Origin: Lumbricus terrestris
Lineage: Eukaryota; Annelida; Clitellata; Crassiclitellata; Lumbricidae
Reading direction: 5' to 3'
Assembly: GCA_949752735.1 (NCBI GenBank)
Contig: OX457042.1
Location: forward strand, 24,744,800-24,808,799
Length of the DNA stretch: 64,000 nt
The notes under the pieces are model-generated. The model did no database searches, had not been told where the DNA came from, and saw only the letters and a list, made by a program, of their open reading frames with translations. The position numbers and the translations under genes were made by a program. This document shows positions 22,294 through 36,856 of this stretch, piece after piece. Every line of letters begins with the position of its first letter. The stretch's first letter is position 1.

Positions 22294-24779
22294 AGGATTA
22301 GAAAGAAACAATCGATTAGAGACACAGGGCCAATGAATGGCGATGTCTTTACTCTTTCTGGTCAGGCGACTTTGACTGCTAGCTCTTTAGACGGAGATAT
22401 TAGCCTAAAAATTGACTGCTCGACGTAATGTAGAGCTGAGCTGGCTAAGCTGTATGGGCGACGAAGCCAAGTGCGAGGCAGGAAGAAACGCCACCTTGCA
22501 AATTTTGGTGCTCGACTATTTTATTTGAAGCATGACAATCGTGGTTTGTGTATTCCACATGCTATTATTCACTATTAATATTCCTGTGGAACCTGTCGAA
22601 CTCTTCCATAAACTGCTCAAGACATTCCTCTTTGGTCATTCCTGGGTCGGGAGCATCTCTGATCAGGTATCTTGAACCGGCGGTAAATAAATTTCACATG
22701 TAGGCTAAATAGCTACATTGATATATAGATTATAATAATTCCATATTAAATTTCAATACTCGTTTCCATATTATATTTTATCAAGAAATTTTAGCCACTG
22801 CTTTTGAGTTTTCTGTTGCGGCCCTCGGCTTCAAGAATCCTGCCTTTGCGGCCCGTGGTACCAAAAAGGTTGGACAGCACTGCATTAGGCGAAACAATAA
22901 TATGGGCTTTAAACCTCTGCAAGAGCAGGGTTTGCGCTAGATAAGCCCAATGTTTCAGCTGTCAAAATAGAGCTGGGGTTGAATATTTTACAGATTACAG
23001 GTACCACATTGCACGAACGCAAGTAAAGGCGTAATGCTGTTGACAGTACTGTAGGCTAGTATACAAAATAGTTGACTTGGAGTATTCATGATAAATTTTA
23101 ACTTTCTGGATTCCAACTTCTTTTCGGTTATATCGGCAGGGGTTAGAAGACGAAAAGCTTGGGGTCGAACCATCCATTAAACCAACCCCGACACGAATGC
23201 ACAATTATTTTTAACTTCAGTGCAGAGATGATCGGAACTTTGTATCATGGGAATTCCTTGCAAACACATTGGCCTACTAAAGCATAACTAGCAATGCAAC
23301 CCAATAGCTGATTGCTGCCACGTACTTTCTTTTTGTTTATTTGCTCTGTGTCAATGTACCAGACTGCAGCTTGCCAACCTGTTTTGACAAAAATAAACAA
23401 ATAAAGGCTACATTAGACCTATAGGGCATTCGATAAGCCACTCGCATTGCCCTTCCACTCAAGACCATGCTTGTGGTTCAAGTGATGACCTATATACCTG
23501 TATACGGAAATATTTGAAAGCTTCACTAAAGCTAGTGCAACTTCATCTGCAACCTAACGTCACATTAGGAAACATTCGAAACCAACGTCGCTGCATAATT
23601 ACTTGTGTGAAAGTATAGGCTACAGCCCCTGCTTGTACCACGGCGCCCAGTTGGCTTCACGTCTTGTGTTGAAGCCAGAGAAGAATACCCAGAACAAATA
23701 AAATAATGATTAATAGTCTGTGAGGTGAAATGAATTATATATTTGCTTAGTAAAAATTCCGCCAGTTTCGATCAAATTTAAGCTTACATTATAGTTTCTC
23801 AATATTGTACAATTATTAGGATTAGGGTTCGTTGGAATTTTATTAATTAACCTACCACTGAGAAACCATAACCAGTAAGATAAAATATTATTGTAACTCT
23901 ACTTGTAACATACTGTGGTTATTTATTTCAACGATGTCAGCAATTAGCATTTATGATCTAGGGAGAGAATTGAAACTGCTTTACTAATCATATTTGGTCG
24001 ATTATGGAAGTAAATAATAAAGTAAAATAAAGAGTATCACTTCTTGTAGGTCTAATGCTACTGGAATCTTGACACTGCAATCAACGCCTGCTTATCTGCT
24101 ATATATAGCCACACTCATCTGATTCTAGCAGACATTACGTATGCAAGAGAAGTGCGAACGTTTCGCCTGTGTCTCAAATTCCAAGTCATCTCACTGTTGC
24201 TTCAGCGTCTGTTCAGTTTAGCAGATGCGTTAGGATGTAACTCTGGCTTGATTAAGAGGAGGCTGTTAAGACTTCTTCTTCTTCTTCTTCTTCTTCGGAT
24301 GGTTTACGCTATCATCTCGAAACTGAGCAGCTGACTTCGTCAGCCGACTGGCTTCCAACCTCCGCATTCTGTGGCTACTTGCATGCCACTGTGAGTAATT
24401 CACATATGTCTATAGGTTCCATGATCCTGGGATTCAACCGTCTAGGTTCCACTCACTTGGGTTCCATTAACTCTTCATTCGCCTGGGTTCCAGTTCCACA
24501 CCTGTGCGTTCCATGACCTCGGTTTCACGCTTTGTATTTACCCAACGGAACGCCATGCACTTCAGTTCAATTCACATGAGGTATACCCTCCCGAAATGCT
24601 AGCAACTGTGAGACTAGCCTTCTGGGCAGGATCTCAGAGAAGGATAATGTGGATCTCGTGTCCTCTCTACCTCTGCAGATTTAAACTCGTATCTAACACG
24701 CTAATATTGACGTGGTCACTTTATGTACAAATGAAAGCAGGCCTATGTATAAATTTCGCAAACAGTTGACGATGGGTTG

Positions 24780-24812
<33 letters not shown>

Positions 24813-26063
24813 ATATATTATATATTTATATAGCCTACATATATATATATACTGTTCTTTAGGTTCTCCTGGAGTTCCTGGAATGCCCGGTAGAAATGGA
24901 AAGACTGGACCGAAAGGACAAAAGGTTGGAAATGTTACAGAAAGTTCAATTAATAGATGAATGAGAGAAAATATAAAATAGTCGACTTTCATAACGAATA
25001 AATAGCTTTAACTGCTCTTAATAAACCGTAAAGGTTCGTCTAATTTTAAATATGTTTTAATCGTGTTGTTTCTATAGGCATACATGTACAGTTCAACGTG
25101 CACGCTAGGGCCAATAGTCGTAACGTAAAAATTGAAACCGCGGCACGATCCTTAATGCCAGCTGCTTGTATCCGTTCTGCATCCCGAAATAAACCTGTTC
25201 CTTTGCACACCCTTCAAATCTGCAACGCCATGTATTTTCAGTGGTTGAGCCTATCCTTGTGTCAGATCCGCATGTCCTCTTAAAACTGGATTCTGGGCGT
25301 GCACCTTTTACAGAGTTGGACTGAGATGGCCTCTGAGTAGATCTATATCTTCGCGGGGCGCTATAGATCTATAGGGGTTCTGATTGAAAGAATTTTCAAG
25401 ATATGCTTGCTTTTGAAAAGGATTCTGCAATGTCACGATCGTATGACGTGTTAGGCTACACGAGAAAAGTTTGATTAGACCCACTGGGGCGGGTTGCAGT
25501 TTAGGAGCGGTTTAGGTTAATTGGAAGCGGATGAGAAAATACCTATTGTAAAATGAACGAGTAAAATGCGACCTGCATGGGGAATTACAGTGTAGGTGAA
25601 GTAGGTCTTGGATATAACTATATGGACAGAAGCGTTATTACTGAAACATATTTTTTATTAAACTCAAAACTGTCCTTTTTGCCGTGCTAGAGTCGGGAGC
25701 GCTTCTGAGTAGTTCCCTTGAAAAAGCGCTTTATAAATTCTTGAATGAATGAATGAATGAATAAAATGTGGGCGACGAAACCCAGAGGGAAAAAAGAACT
25801 TTTAGCCAATAGGTAAAAGCCAAGGGTATACGAGTTAAATTTGGAAATGCAACAATAGTGGACTATGATTGGTTGGTGCAAGTGCCGAAATGAATGGGAA
25901 ATAATGCAGTACCATTAAATAGTCAACAAAACATCTTTTGCAAGAGCGGATAAATCTAAGATGCGACTTTTGTAGAAAGTCTGCATCATTGGGTGAATTT
26001 TTAACCACCCACCAATCGAATTCCACCTTGGATATTATAAGCAAGAACAGCAGAAGTAAATAA

Positions 26064-26098
<35 letters not shown>

Positions 26099-29000
26099 GC
26101 TAAAATATGGATGCATCTAAATGGAAACAGATGCGAAAGAGATTTTTTAGTGATAATAATCATTTACAATCCGCTTGATCTCTAAAAACAAACTCACTTG
26201 ACTGTCTTTTCGTCATAGGGGGAGAGTGGTGATATTCCAAACTACATCACAGAACTCGGAGCCCGGCAACAGGGACCACCTGGACCCCCGGTAGGTTACG
26301 ACTTGAGTTCTTATACCGCTTCGGATGTACATTGGCACACTGTTTATTGCACCTCTTACTGAATGCAAGGCTACACAAAAAAATCATCCAACCAAATCAG
26401 CTCAAACAATCCTTCAAACATCGATACAGAGTATTGCATTGATTACATTGAACTGCATTGTATTAAAATACAATGCAATACAATGCAATACGATGCAATA
26501 CAATGCAATACAATTCATGGTCAATGTGTGTTCTGGCAACACTGGTTCTGTGGTTCACATACATTACGGGGCGCGGTGGTTTCATTTGGTTGGATGATTT
26601 ATGTAACCTTCAAAGCTGCTACGTGTAGTGGTGGATTTGGTGCTTTGGAGCCGGGTGGTTCCAGGCTCGAATCCACCTCAAGCCGCCGCGTAGGGACCTT
26701 CAGCAAGTCCTTCATTTGCAGTTTGCTCTGCGCTTCGGCGTGAAACTCCAATGCAGTGTCCGCTATGTAGTCGGAATCACCTCTGAGTAGATAGCTTGAC
26801 ATTTTAGCATTTAAATGCGAGAAATTAAAAAATTACCTCTTATAACGTTGAATACATAGGCTACTAACTCTACAATGTAGCCTACCTCCTTACCTTCAGT
26901 ACTATCATCACAGTTGTCATAGCATCGTCATCGTCATTGTCGTCTTAGCCTTTGTAGTCATCACTTTCTCTACTCTTCTTCGTCCTTATCGTCATCGTCG
27001 CCGTCGTCATCGTCAACATAGTCGTCATCATCATCATCATCATCATCATCGTCGTCATCATCATCATCTCCTGCAGTAGTAACAGCTGTTGCAATCTCAG
27101 CTCAACATCAGCAGGAGTTATTTGCATCTTGTCCTGGTTGTGTAAGATAATTTTCGTCTCTTGTTTTGAATCTTTTCCATAAAGCTTTATTAATTGATTT
27201 GTGAATTGAACCGTGTATATAATACTATATTCACATGGACACGGTATCCGAATGGTTAGACCACTCGACCTGTAAAGCAAAGAATACTGGTTCGAGTATC
27301 CTATATACTCTGAATATGACTATTGTATTGTATTGTACCCAAAAATTTATATAGCGCCTCACGAACAGTGAGTCCTTACTGTGCAAGGACCTTCACTCAC
27401 ATTCGTTCAGTGAAACTTACTCATGCCCGGCAATTTGGAGGATTTATAAATTAGATGAAATATCATTAGCCTACTGCCCTACCTATAGATACGAATAAGC
27501 TGGCGCCCTGCGCTTGGCTTTCGCGTGTCGCGTGAAAGAAAAGTCGTGTAATAATTTTTTTCTAAAGGCGATTGAACTCCGACCAGCAGATTAACCACTA
27601 AGCTTATAGCTATAGCATAGAGTCTATACTATACTGTCCTGATTAAAATTGAACTTCAGACCTGTTCAGGGGCGGATCCAGGGGGGGGGGGCAATCCGGC
27701 CATGGCCCCCCATTTAAAAATTACATGGAACGTGGCCCCCCCATTTGGTTTTAAACACATGTAGTGGGAGAGAAAAACAGGACATCTGGCCCCCCCTATT
27801 AGAAAATCGTACGGGACGTGGCCCCCCGTTCGGAAATGGCATCTTCTTTTCCTAAAAAATGAATGGATGACTATAAAAAAAGGTCAACAGATTTTCGGCG
27901 GATGAAATGGTATTTTTTCCCGGAAAATTGGTCGATGACTAAAAAAAAAAAAGGTCATCAGTTTTTTCGGCGGATGAAAAAATGGTATTTTTTCCCGGAA
28001 AATTGGTCGATGACTAAAAAAAAAAAAAGGTCATCAGTTTTTTCGGCGGATGAAATGGTATTTTTTTCCCGGAAAATTGGTCGATGACCCAAAAAATTTT
28101 CTCCTGTCTTACAAGACCAAAATTTTTGGCCCCCCCTCGAAAATTCCTGTATCCGCCCTTGGACCTGTTAGTTGAGAATTCTAACCACTTTACTAGCGCT
28201 CCTGGATGTACCTTAGTTTTTGGTAAATGGTTGAGTTATTGTTTTCAGGGCCCGAAAGGAGCCAGAGGCTACCCAGGATTCCCGGTTTGTAGTGACATTG
28301 GGCTTCTCTCTCTTCCTGGAATTCTTAGACGTAGTGTAATATTTCTAGAATTATACAGCGCCATATTATTTATTGTCGATTTATCACCTTTTGGAAAACG
28401 TTTTCGTAGTTAATCTGTGCAATATTTTCTCTGGTTAGGCTAAGCATTATTAGGTAAATCTTTAATTTACTACATGCGGTTGATTGAAAACGAAGCTGTC
28501 ATAGATCTGTATAGGAGGCTGAAACAACCCAAGTTTTGGCTGTAGAGAAGAGACAGAAACCAGGAACACAACAGATGGATTCTGGAATCACATTGCAGAA
28601 AACTGGATAGGAATAGAACAATTCCCGTTCAGGACATAACAAGAAAATTGTTGGCTTCAGTTCTGCGATCTAATTTAATCTAATTATCTAAATTGTGTCT
28701 AGCTTGTTTAGCCTATTCCAGTATAAGCTTAATCTAAGCCAATCTGACCACAGTGCGAACAAAAGGCATCATCCAATGGTCGCTTCACAGAGATACCATG
28801 GTCAAGATATCGAATCTTTTTGGTGATGTTACAAGGTTTTCCACTTATAAAGGTTACACTGGTCAACATAGAAATCGTTACTGACTGGAAAAGGCCCTAA
28901 TGTGTAGCATCTTGGTGTGCTGAACACGAATATAACCATAAAAAGTTTTTATTGGCTCTCGTTTTGAAAATATTTCATATAGTTCATTTCTTATGTTTCA

Positions 29001-32000
29001 CCATGTAAACAACACAGCTTTCACAGTGGTTGAACGGCAAAAGACCATCAATGCCGTTTGCAGTTCCCATGGTGTGGAGAGAGCAAAGCAACCACTTAGA
29101 TGACTGTTACTTCTGCTTGGTTCCTCCTCTTTCCGGTGGAATAACGAAGCAAAAGAAGTCGACAATAGTCTACCCAAACATTCCGTCTGCATTGAGACCA
29201 GTTCCACATGGTGATGGACTTCCTATTCCAGAACTTCCAGCAGAATATATTTTCGTTGAATCATCTGATGAGGACAAGGGTGAGCCGACATGTTCTTCTC
29301 CTGGTCCGTCAGCGTGCAGTGATCCCGATTTTCACTGTGGTGCATCATCAACCCCACACAGAATAACACAGGAAGAACTAAATGACCTTGTTCGTGATTT
29401 GGACTTATCCAAAAACAAGGCAGAGTTGCTAGGATAAAGACTCCAACAATGGAATCTTCTAGGCGCTTTCTATATGAAGTGATTGTGACATCTTTGTCAC
29501 AATCACTTCATATAGAAAGCGCCATCAGCAGTTGGAACATTTCTTCATGAAGGAAGGTAATCTGGTATTCTGTTCCAATATTGACGACCTCATGAATGCC
29601 TTACAAATCACTCATGACCCACAAGAATGGAGACTCTTTGTAGACTCTTCGACACTGAGTCTTAAGGCTGTGCTTTTGCACAATGGAAACCGTCTTCCAT
29701 CTATTCCATTAGCGCATGCTGTCCACATAAAAGAGACATACGATAACCTAAAACAGCTAGGCCTACTGCATTACATTGACAATAACAGGTACAAATGGCA
29801 CCTGTGGGGTGATTTGAAGGTTGTTGCCATTTCAATGGGACTGCAGCAAGGATATAAAAAAATATATGTGATTCTTGTGTGAGTGGGATAGTCGGGCAAG
29901 AGAGTTGCACTACGTGCGGAAGGAATGGACTCCCAGACAAAACATGGCAGTTGGACAGAAGAATATCCAGCACCTAGCTCTGCTCGAGGCTCACAAAATC
30001 CTACTACCACCCCTTCACATCAAACTAGGTTTGGTGAAGAACTTCGTGAAAGCCATGGACAGCACTTCGCCAGCTTTCGCGATACCTGCATGAAAAATTC
30101 CCTCGACTCAGCGAAGCAAAGATTAAAGAGGGAGTTTTCGTGGGTCCTCAGATTAGAGAACTTTTCAAAGATGACCGCTTCAACAACTTGCTGGAGGGGG
30201 ATGCGAAACAAGCATGGAATGCTTTTCGTCTAGTGTCTACAGACTTTCTGGGGAATGTTAGGGCAGAAAACTACAAGGAACTAGTAGAAGACATGCTCAA
30301 GCAGCACCAGAAATTTCGCTGCAATATGTCGCTGAAGAAGCATTTCCTTCACTCCCATCTCGATTTCTTCCCTGACAACTGTGGTATGGTTAGTGACGAA
30401 CATGGCGAACGCTTTCATCAAGATATCGCAACAATGGAGCAAAGGTACCAGGGAAAATGGTCCACTACAATGTTGGCTGACTACTGCTGGACACTCCGCA
30501 GAGATGCTCCCGAACAGCTGTACAAGAGACAGGCAAAAAATCTAAGAACTAGTCTATGACCTGGTTTTTACAAATATTAACCGTAAGTGTATCAATATTG
30601 GAATGCATTGTGCGATATAAAATTACTTCATTTGAGATTACAAAAAAACTAGAGCCAATTAAGCAATTTCACTGTCATATTCGTGTTCAGCACATAAAAA
30701 TTGATAAGAACTGACTAATTTCATTTCAGTAACATGACTTTTGTAAAAATTTGTTGTCCAGTGTTATTGATTGCAAATCGGAAATGTATTTCGCATGTTA
30801 CGAAATTGGAAAATGGCATTATACTGGAGTTAATAGTATCACGTAGCCAATGCAATGTTTTAAGCCTAACATCAAAGACCTCGGATTTTTTTTTACCATA
30901 CTTGGATATGTTATCATAACCGAAAACGTGATCGAAGTTGACATTGTAACGTAAGAAGTTTTAAAAAGCATAGCAATAACACGGTTAAATTTGATTACCA
31001 ATATAATCTTGGTTAACCCATTTAACTGCTGCTGATGTTGACGCTGCTGCAGATAACAACTACATTGTTTCGCTAGTGCATCTTTCCTATTATAATGTCT
31101 TCCATTTCCTATTGTTTTTAGGGTCCAATTGGACTTGATGGCGTCAGAGGATTTCCAGTAAGTATTTTAAATTAATGGCATGTGCAAATACGTACATACA
31201 TACATACATACATACATACATACATACATACATACATACATACATACATACATACATACATACATACATGCATACATACATACATACATGCATACATACA
31301 TACATTAGGGTGACAATTTCCAACATGGGAAAAAAAAATTTAATTTTTAAAAGTCTCACACCTCAAAAGTGTTCTCTATAATATCAGTACTACAGGTGAA
31401 AATTTTTAAGGAAATTTGAAAACGTTTAGAGCTGGCCCAATGACCTTGAACTTTCAATAGATAGGCGTACAAACAATGTTGAATATGTAATGTGCTAACT
31501 ATTGTTTTGCTCCACCAATATTACATCTCTAATGCTTATTGCAATGTTTGCTTGTTTGTATGTGCACATGTTATAACGCCCCTTCAAGATGTCTACTCAG
31601 AGGCGCTCCCGACTGCAGAGCGGACACTGTATTGGAGTTTCACGCCGAATCGCTGAGCAATTGCGAGTGAAGGACTTGTCTAAGGTCCTTACGTGGCGAC
31701 TTGAGATGACTGCAAGGTGACGAACATACCCACTACAACCACCGCCATGGGCGGAGTTTATCAGGGGCTAGGTGGGCTAAGCCCCCCCCCCAAGAAGACC
31801 CAGATCCATTTTTTTACCGTACAAATGGTTTCTTTTCTCTGGCTTAGCCCCCCCTAAGAAGGCTTTAGCCCCTCTAAGAATGGAAACCAAACTCCGCCCA
31901 TGACCACCGCGCCCCAATGTTCTCTGTAATCACTCATGGCATGCTTAGGGTATAGTTTAAGTTATTATTTAATTAAAAACCAATAAGTCAATTTGAAAAT

Positions 32001-35000
32001 TGTACAAGAAAGTGGGCAATTAGTTATGTTAAATTGACTTGTGCGCCTGCTGAAAAGAAGTTAAGAAGATCCAATGTCATTTTGAGTGCATGACTTTGTG
32101 TCATTGCAGCATTCAACAGGACTAAAATTAGTGGCATACATGCGGCACACATTCTAGCAGCCAAAGGACAATCAATGGGCCGAGATACTGCTGAAATTGC
32201 TATCAATCAGAATTCCATTAGACAGTCTCTTCATGAGACTTTTGTCAAAGAAATCTGTGCATCGTTAGGGCTTGAAGTTCCGCATAAAGTTCATTGAGAT
32301 GACAGGTTGTTGAAGCCTTTTACGTCGTATAGGAACGCTGGCATACTGTGCTCTTACCAGATGAAAGAACAATGAAATCTTAAAGGGAAGCACAAGCTTC
32401 AGCCGTTTAACTTGCTTGAAGAGCGGAATTTAGCTGGCCGCATACGATCTATATTTTTCACACAACTTCTATCATCTACACTGTAACAGCAATGCTGGTC
32501 TTCAATCAAGAGCATGTGTTCTTCTGAAACACGAGTCTCAGAAACGGTAGATCTCCTCAGCTTGGTTATAGTGGGGATAGTCTTCAATACTCTGATGACA
32601 AACTCTCGCAGACCTACGAAAACACTGTTTGAGAGATTTGGCATTTGTTCTTCAGGTAGATCTCAAGGCACACAAGCCAATGTCCAATGTCAGCTCCCTG
32701 GAATGACTTGCAACTGTTGAAGCAGCCCGTTGCTCACAAGGCAGTAATTGAGACCGCCGCTACAGCAGAAATACACATCTTTTCGACCCATTTGAGGTAC
32801 ATGAGTGAAATGTTGGTTCACCTGGTGTTGATTGATTCGGCTGTTTCAGATGACAGCGAGATTGCAATACGGTAGTAAAACGTCCGGGATACGATGAACC
32901 GCTTCGACATATCAAAGTTTATGTGCAGCAAGCAGCCTACCACTATATAAGAGCTGATTTTTTAAAACTAAAAAACACTAAGAAACTCTTCATTCCATTA
33001 ATCTGCACTAGATATTCTTGTAAACTTCATACAACTACATGATCTACATCCAAGCAGATAGGGAGATAAAAGAAATCGTTCTCTTGGCTTGTCACTGAGC
33101 TGTTGGTCTGAATGTCGTAAATGATGTAGCTGAACGTGGTATCACACTGATCCATTCTTTCCATGAAGAACTTACAAAATAAGAAGAACCAAGCAATACC
33201 TATACTCAAGAGCTTATGAAACACAGGAGGTAATATCCAGACTAAAAAAATAAGCAGTCATAGATGGACTTGATAAACAGTACTGGAATCAAATACCGAT
33301 AGATGTGTATTTGCACTGTGTTTAACACAGACCATTAGGTCAAACTTCTGATGCGTTGGGCCAGCAATAAACATTAATGAATTAATTTTTAAAAAATCAT
33401 GCATACTTATTTAATGGTACGTAACCATTTAAAAAGGTGAGACATGTGAAATTCAAAAATTATTTTTTAACTGTCACCCTAACATACATACATACATACA
33501 TACATACGTATGATACGTACGTACGTACGTACGTGCGTACGTGTGTACGTGCGTGCGTCCGTTATGCTTGCGTGTATAGCATAACTAAATTGGAACACGG
33601 TTCAATAAAGTGCGAATTCTGAAATAATACGGTTGATAAGACCATGCGGTTACTAACCATAACTTCTATACCGTTGTTGCGCCCATGGCCTAATACAATA
33701 AAGGCGATTTGCAGTACTAGAACTTATCACATATAGGCCCTATCACATTTAGTCCATGCCATCTATATTTTAATTTTTTTTTTGCTGAACTTAAATGTAA
33801 CTCGGCATTGAAGTTTTTTTATTCACGGTTGGTTGAACTTTGAACTCGTGAGATATATTTATTTCAGGGTGAAAAGGGCGAACCAGGAACCTTGGAATTT
33901 CTTGCCGAGGACTCAAACTCTGCTTTCAAGGTAGAGTAATTAACCACAGACTGATAAGTAACCAATCACTCGTACTATAGTGTAGTGACGACTGTTATAT
34001 TATTCCCTAGGCTACTACTGATCAGCCGATAAAGCAGATCAAAAAAATTATCGCAATTTTTTGCATGGCACTGTTCATTCGATTAAACTAATGGTTTATG
34101 GCTTTATATGACCCATGGTCAAAACGTTCGTTGCCTGACTCTATTGACAATTTTTAGCGCATTATAATTTACAATTTTAGAATATGTCGTCGTTCTCCTA
34201 AAATTGATGAAAGAATTTCATTGAGACAAAATAATAATATTCTATTAATTTTAAATTAATATTGTATTTTACAACCTAAACATTTACAAAGATCGGTTAG
34301 CTATGGAATGATCACCGCCCAGTTTATCTGTTCTGTCTCTTATCTATCGTCCATCAAACCTGAACTTAAGTTTAGACCTATAGGTGACACTTTATCCTTT
34401 TCAGCCTTCGTACCCATGGTAACCCATCGTAGCATAATCAATGCATGGCGCCCATGTAGATTTGCTCAATAACATAGGCTCATCTTTCTCAATCGCGGTC
34501 TCCAGTGAGTCCAATCACATCTTCTCAGAAATCTGCAACCGCCCATCGATCTATACTGCACTAATTTGCTCATCCTTTGTAATCGTAGTCGTAAACTCTA
34601 AATTTCTAAAGCGCCACTCGAAAGCCAAGCGCGGGGCACCAGCTTATTCACGAGCGCTTGCTATATCCTTCTATCTCACCTGCTAATCTCACCTCTCGCC
34701 TAATTGCCCTGCTGCATTATAAGCCTACTCACGTCTGGCAACTGAACTGTTCAATGTTCAGTTTATCATATATCCTAGTCTGCATGATTCTTATCCTGAG
34801 CCAGCATACGACCACCATTGTCACCGATCGCCATCGCAGAATCTCCGGTTGACCTTCCAAGATCTGACCTGGCAAAAGAACACGCATAAAGCAGCCTGGC
34901 TAGAATTATTATTGCGGACGTTATTTCATGTAGGCCTAGCTGTTTGTATGCCAATATTAAGTTGGTCTTCCTGACGCGATTTTCGTATGGCGCTGGGCAG

Positions 35001-36618
35001 TGTCTAAACTAGCCCCCGTCCTTTGGGGGAATTGAGGTTTCTGGGGGGAACAATCGAGCGTCCGGGGGCGATCGCCGAAGCGCATAGCGCCGAGATTGGG
35101 AGGGTAGGGTTATGTGAGGGGGACACAATGCAATGCAATCGTTCAATCAATCAATCGATCGATCAATCAATCAATCAGCCAACCAATCAATCAATCAATC
35201 GATCGATCAATCAATCAATCAGTCAGTCAGTCAATCAATCAATCAATCATTCATTCATTCAATCAATTATGCGGGCAATCACTCAAAACAATCGTGATAT
35301 GACGCATTGAGCACCACGGTGCTATGCAGGTAACTATTGTAAGCTTAAAGGTGCCATTTGCCGCAGTTGGTAATTACGGTATTCTGTCGTAATCTGGGTT
35401 TAAAATGAAAATGTCCGAATGATCATCTGTTGCAGTCGTCGAAGAAAGCAGTCATGTTGAACGACGAGTCTTTCGGTTACGCTCAGATCGTCATGAAGGC
35501 AAGTTATATTATTCCTACATTCATTCCCTTCTTTATTTTCATAGCGTAATAATTAATTTATTCCTTTCCCATTGTCTATTAAATTTTGATGCACATCTAT
35601 TCATTGAGAATCATCACCCGGTCAACTTTACAATGAGGGGAATCGAGATCGGTATCGAGAAACGTATACATCAACATTTGCCTTAACTTTATTCATTCGC
35701 TAACTTTGTTTAATCATTCGTTCGTTCATTTGCTCATAAGCTCGTTGATTCCTTCATTCATCCATTAATCCCTCACTCCGTCCGTCCATCCATACTGTTC
35801 CGAGACCCATTCCTCCGCTTCCGGGCTGCGACTCAGGTCGCTTGGGAAGACCGACCTCCGTGTACGTTGAAGGACACGTTTCGGCGACCGCACATTCTCG
35901 GTTGCTGGTCCCAGATGCTGGAACAGTCTTCCACCGGACATTAGATTGGCCGCCTCAGTGGACTCTTTCAAAACAAAGCTTAAAACTTATCTGTTTGCTA
36001 AGGCGTATCCCGCAGTTGGCCGTTTGTGAGGCGCCCTTGTAGCGGTATGGCCGCGTTACGGCGCCATATAAATTGTCGTTATTATTATTATTATTATCCA
36101 TCCATCTATCCATCCATCCGTCCGTCCGTCCGTCCGTCCGTCCGTCCGTCCGTCCGTCCGTCCGTCCGTCCGTCCGTCCGTCCGTCCGTCCGTCCGTCCG
36201 TCCGTCCGTCCATCCATCCATCCATCCATTGGCAAAGTCAAGCAGTGGCATCGAATTAGCGAATAAGGAGGGCTGTGGTCACTTGTTTCATTCGACATAT
36301 ACGATGGTTTAAAAATCTTTTCGTAAATTTAGTTGTGGAATAACATATAATATTCGTGTTTCCTTGTTTTCCAGGGATCCATTCACGAGATTATTATGCT
36401 GAAGGTAGGTTTCGCTAATTAATCCCTTTCAACGTTTGTGCGCAATAGCCTATGTTTAGCTTAACATGCATCAATTCTACCGCTGCAAAATGTCACTAGT
36501 CCTACAAAAACCATCCATTCTGAGATTTTTAGCAACAGCGGATAACATACGATCTTTCCACACCAGCAACGACAACAGCAATAACAACGACAACAACAGC
36601 AATGATAATAGTAATAGT

Positions 36619-36691
<73 letters not shown>

Positions 36692-36761
36692 GTTGCAATT
36701 ATTTCTCTTCGGAATTGATGTTAGAATAGGAACTTGTCTGTTTTGCAATAAAGGAAGTTGT

Positions 36762-36856
<95 letters not shown>

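Larger units (their letters stand above)
31308..33479 (+). mobile_element. 2.2-kb DNA transposon inserted in the (ATAC)n array, decayed
   Basis: The ends GGGTGACA and TGTCACCC are inverted, each flanked by TA (31306-31307; 33480-33481). Plus-strand coding debris includes [19 protein letters not shown] (about 32183), [20 protein letters not shown] with [20 protein letters not shown] (about 32700-32865), and [20 protein letters not shown] (about 33115-33175) broken by stops. These resemble, from memory, another multi-copy invertebrate protein of unknown class. A SINE and a MITE are nested inside. Confidence 0.65.

Noticed and set aside
27238..27303. Functional tRNA gene
   Set aside because: B-box and a possible anticodon loop are present, but acceptor and D stems do not pair convincingly.
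36026..36298. SVRP/TDGR repeat frames
   Set aside because: Translation of the (TCCG)n microsatellite.
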